From an uncultured Brevundimonas sp. (GTDB lineage: Bacteria > Pseudomonadota > Alphaproteobacteria > Caulobacterales > Caulobacteraceae): a DNA stretch of 39,213 bases. Location of the stretch: assembly GCF_947305955.1 (NCBI RefSeq), contig NZ_CAMZFB010000025.1, positions 1 to 39,213 of the forward strand. Direction: 5' to 3'. Shown piece after piece: positions 35,522 to 39,213 of the stretch (position 1 is the stretch's first letter; every line of letters starts with the position of its first letter). A model generated the notes under the pieces. That model was not told the origin of the DNA, did not search any database, and saw only the letters and a list, made by a program, of their open reading frames with translations. Both the position numbers and the translations under genes were made by a program.

Positions 35522-35626
35522 ATCAGGTGTCGTCGACGTACAGCGATATGCAACGCGAATCGGGCGTTCTGCAAAGTGAAGCTTTGGTCACGACGTGGGA
35601 TATCGCGGCATCGAAAGGATGTTGCG

Positions 35627-35941
35627 ATGAGACTGGTCAAAGCCAAGGCTTTCAAGGCGGACAGGGCGTGGGGATCGGACCTGTTGGAGGTGTTTGAGGG
35701 GCGGACCTCGGTCAAGCTGCATTGGACGGATGCGCCGTTCGTCTGGCATGCCAATGACGGGCCGGAGGTTCTGGCGGTCATGGACGGGGTGATCGACATG
35801 CACGTCCGCAGGGAGGGGCGCGAAGAGGTGATCCGTATGGAGGCGGGTGACCTGATGCATTTCGAGGATGGCGACGAGCATGTGGCCCATCCGGTTGGCG
35901 AGGCGCGCTTGCTGGTCGTGGAACACGTCGATAGCCTCTGA
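35627..35941 (+). CDS. Small cupin-fold protein
   Basis: The protein has 104 residues from the ATG at 35627, with AAAGGA 7 nt upstream. The single cupin barrel shows the second-motif pattern MEAGDLMHFEDGDEHVAHPVG (about residues 71-91) after the first-motif region PEVLAVMDGVIDMHV. Two His residues and acidic side chains could bind a metal. It is divergent from the Lrp-type regulator, which may control it. The ligand is unknown. Confidence 0.88.
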   Translation: MRLVKAKAFKADRAWGSDLLEVFEGRTSVKLHWTDAPFVWHANDGPEVLAVMDGVIDMHVRREGREEVIRMEAGDLMHFEDGDEHVAHPVGEARLLVVEHVDSL

Positions 35942-35966
35942 CATCGAGGCAGGTACGGGAAGAGAT

Positions 35967-36368
35967 ATGAGGCTGTGGGGTGTTGTGGCGGGCGTCGGGC
36001 TGTTGGTGGCGGCATGTTCGCCTGCCAAGGAGCAGGTCGTGACCCGTCTGTCGTCGATGGATGGCCGCTATGAGGCGGTGCTGATGGTCTGCCAGCAGCC
36101 GTCGGACCGGACGCAGCAGGAGCTTTTGGTCGCGGTGTTCAAGGACAAGGGGCGCGGTTGCGACAAGCCCTTTGTCGATGCGGTGAGGGCGGTCACGCTG
36201 AGCCATCCAAAGGACTATGCGGAGGCGACGGCCTCTATCCGGTGGGAGGGAGAGGCGCTGGTCGTGGATTCAGATAGGCCACGGCAGTTTCTGGCGGGCT
36301 TTGCGACGCCGCAAGGCGGGCCCGATATCCAACTGGGACGCAATATCAGCGTGGACGTGGTGCGCTAA
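35967..36368 (+). CDS. Lipoprotein of unknown function, paralogue B
   Basis: The protein has 133 residues from the ATG at 35967, with GGAAGAG just upstream. The lipobox LLVAAC places the lipidated cysteine at residue 17. It shares with paralogue A (34666-35094) the segments S-M-D-G-R-Y-E-A-V-L-M-V-C and V-F-K-D-K-G-R-G-C and the same overall length. It follows the cupin gene by 25 nt and may be co-transcribed with it. The structured repeats at 36373 begin 4 nt after its stop. Confidence 0.85.
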   Translation: MRLWGVVAGVGLLVAACSPAKEQVVTRLSSMDGRYEAVLMVCQQPSDRTQQELLVAVFKDKGRGCDKPFVDAVRAVTLSHPKDYAEATASIRWEGEALVVDSDRPRQFLAGFATPQGGPDIQLGRNISVDVVR

Positions 36369-36372
36369 CCCA

Positions 36373-36411
36373 GCCCTCAAGCCGTGAGCCTCCGCGAGGC
36401 GAACGTAGGGC
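36373..36411. repeat. 39-nt structured repeat, copy 1
   Basis: The basal arms GCCCT (36373-36377) and AGGGC (36407-36411) enclose an apical hairpin GCCTC-CGC-GAGGC (36388-36400). Single-stranded CAAGCCGTGA and GAACGT segments are shared with the other copies. Confidence 0.8.
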
Positions 36412-36423
36412 GACTTAACAAAG

Positions 36424-36462
36424 CCCCTCAAGCCGTGAGGCTCCGCGAGGCGAACGTAGGGC
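36424..36462. repeat. 39-nt structured repeat, copy 2
   Basis: The layout is the same as copy 1, with a single mismatch in the apical stem (GGCTC-CGC-GAGGC, 36439-36451) and CCCT/AGGG basal arms. It lies 12 nt after copy 1. Confidence 0.8.
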
Positions 36463-36471
36463 AGAGATCAT

Positions 36472-36510
36472 GCCCTCAAGCAGTGAGCGCCCGCGGCGCG
36501 AACGTAGGGC
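36472..36510. repeat. 39-nt structured repeat, copy 3
   Basis: The basal arms GCCCT/AGGGC match copy 1. The apical hairpin is GCGCC-CGC-GGCGC (36487-36499); two of its five base pairs differ from copy 1, with both partners changed. It lies 9 nt after copy 2 and directly before the carB terminator. Confidence 0.8.
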
Positions 36511-36512
36511 AC

Positions 36513-36551
36513 AAAAAAACCCCCGATGGCGAAGCCGTCGGGGGTTCTTTT
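36513..36551. terminator. Bidirectional terminator between lipoprotein B and carB
   Basis: AACCCCCGATGGC (36518-36530), loop GAA and GCCGTCGGGGGTT (36534-36546) form a 13-bp stem with one wobble. Seven A precede it, giving T7 on the minus strand, and TTCTTTTG follows it. It ends carB on the minus strand and can also stop plus-strand transcripts. Confidence 0.88.
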
Positions 36552-36554
36552 GTC

Positions 36555-39213
<2,659 letters not shown>

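Noticed and set aside
36373..36510. The three 39-nt repeats as a CRISPR array
   Set aside because: The intervals are only 9-12 nt, the repeats vary in sequence while keeping pairing, and no cas genes are present.

Overview
The window is a chromosomal segment of a GC-rich alphaproteobacterium, most likely a member of the Caulobacteraceae (Brevundimonas-like). This inference rests on the strong G/C third-position codon use, a large TonB-dependent receptor of the kind abundant in Caulobacterales, IlvA, NadA/B/C, GreA and CarB proteins of alphaproteobacterial type, and several small lipoproteins and family-of-unknown-function genes. I ran no database search. No rRNA, tRNA, transposase, integrase or CRISPR array was found.

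Region 1-928 holds no convincing gene. It carries at least four copies of a roughly 45-nt, two-stem palindromic element, plus a fifth related structure and other hairpins. Both stems keep their pairing while the bases change. Region 929-2792 is a strikingly AT-rich two-gene island directly behind uvrB: an ABC-type AAA ATPase followed by a DUF4435 TOPRIM-like protein. This is the gene pair that defines the PARIS anti-phage system (AriA/AriB), here in a compact form, and it is the main accessory feature of the window.

Region 2844-8657 has uvrB (minus) divergent from a highly expressed-looking TonB-dependent receptor that ends in a strong terminator. Region 8705-15074 is a mix: a membrane protein, a divergent SDF-family symporter, a host-attachment-type protein, a DUF3060 protein, threonine deaminase ilvA, and a membrane protein/XRE regulator pair. 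The pair's promoter carries two tandem copies of a 16-bp dyad. Region 15184-19624 is the NAD de novo operon nadA - M50 protease - nadB - nadC, tightly coupled by stop/start overlaps, with a palindromic operator candidate before nadA and a terminator after nadC.

Region 19631-26401 has two SleB-type cell-wall hydrolase paralogues, a small lipoprotein, a hybrid PAS-rich sensor histidine kinase and a Dps ferritin. Region 26405-31419 is a minus-strand cluster: greA, an ELM1-family protein, a DUF389 membrane protein, trxB and small genes. Region 31485-36368 has a glutathione S-transferase, an M20 amidohydrolase, a DUF1294 protein and a small island of two paralogous lipoproteins flanking an Lrp-type regulator and a cupin. 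The window closes with three copies of a 39-nt structured repeat, a bidirectional terminator, and the C-terminal four fifths of carB running off the right edge.
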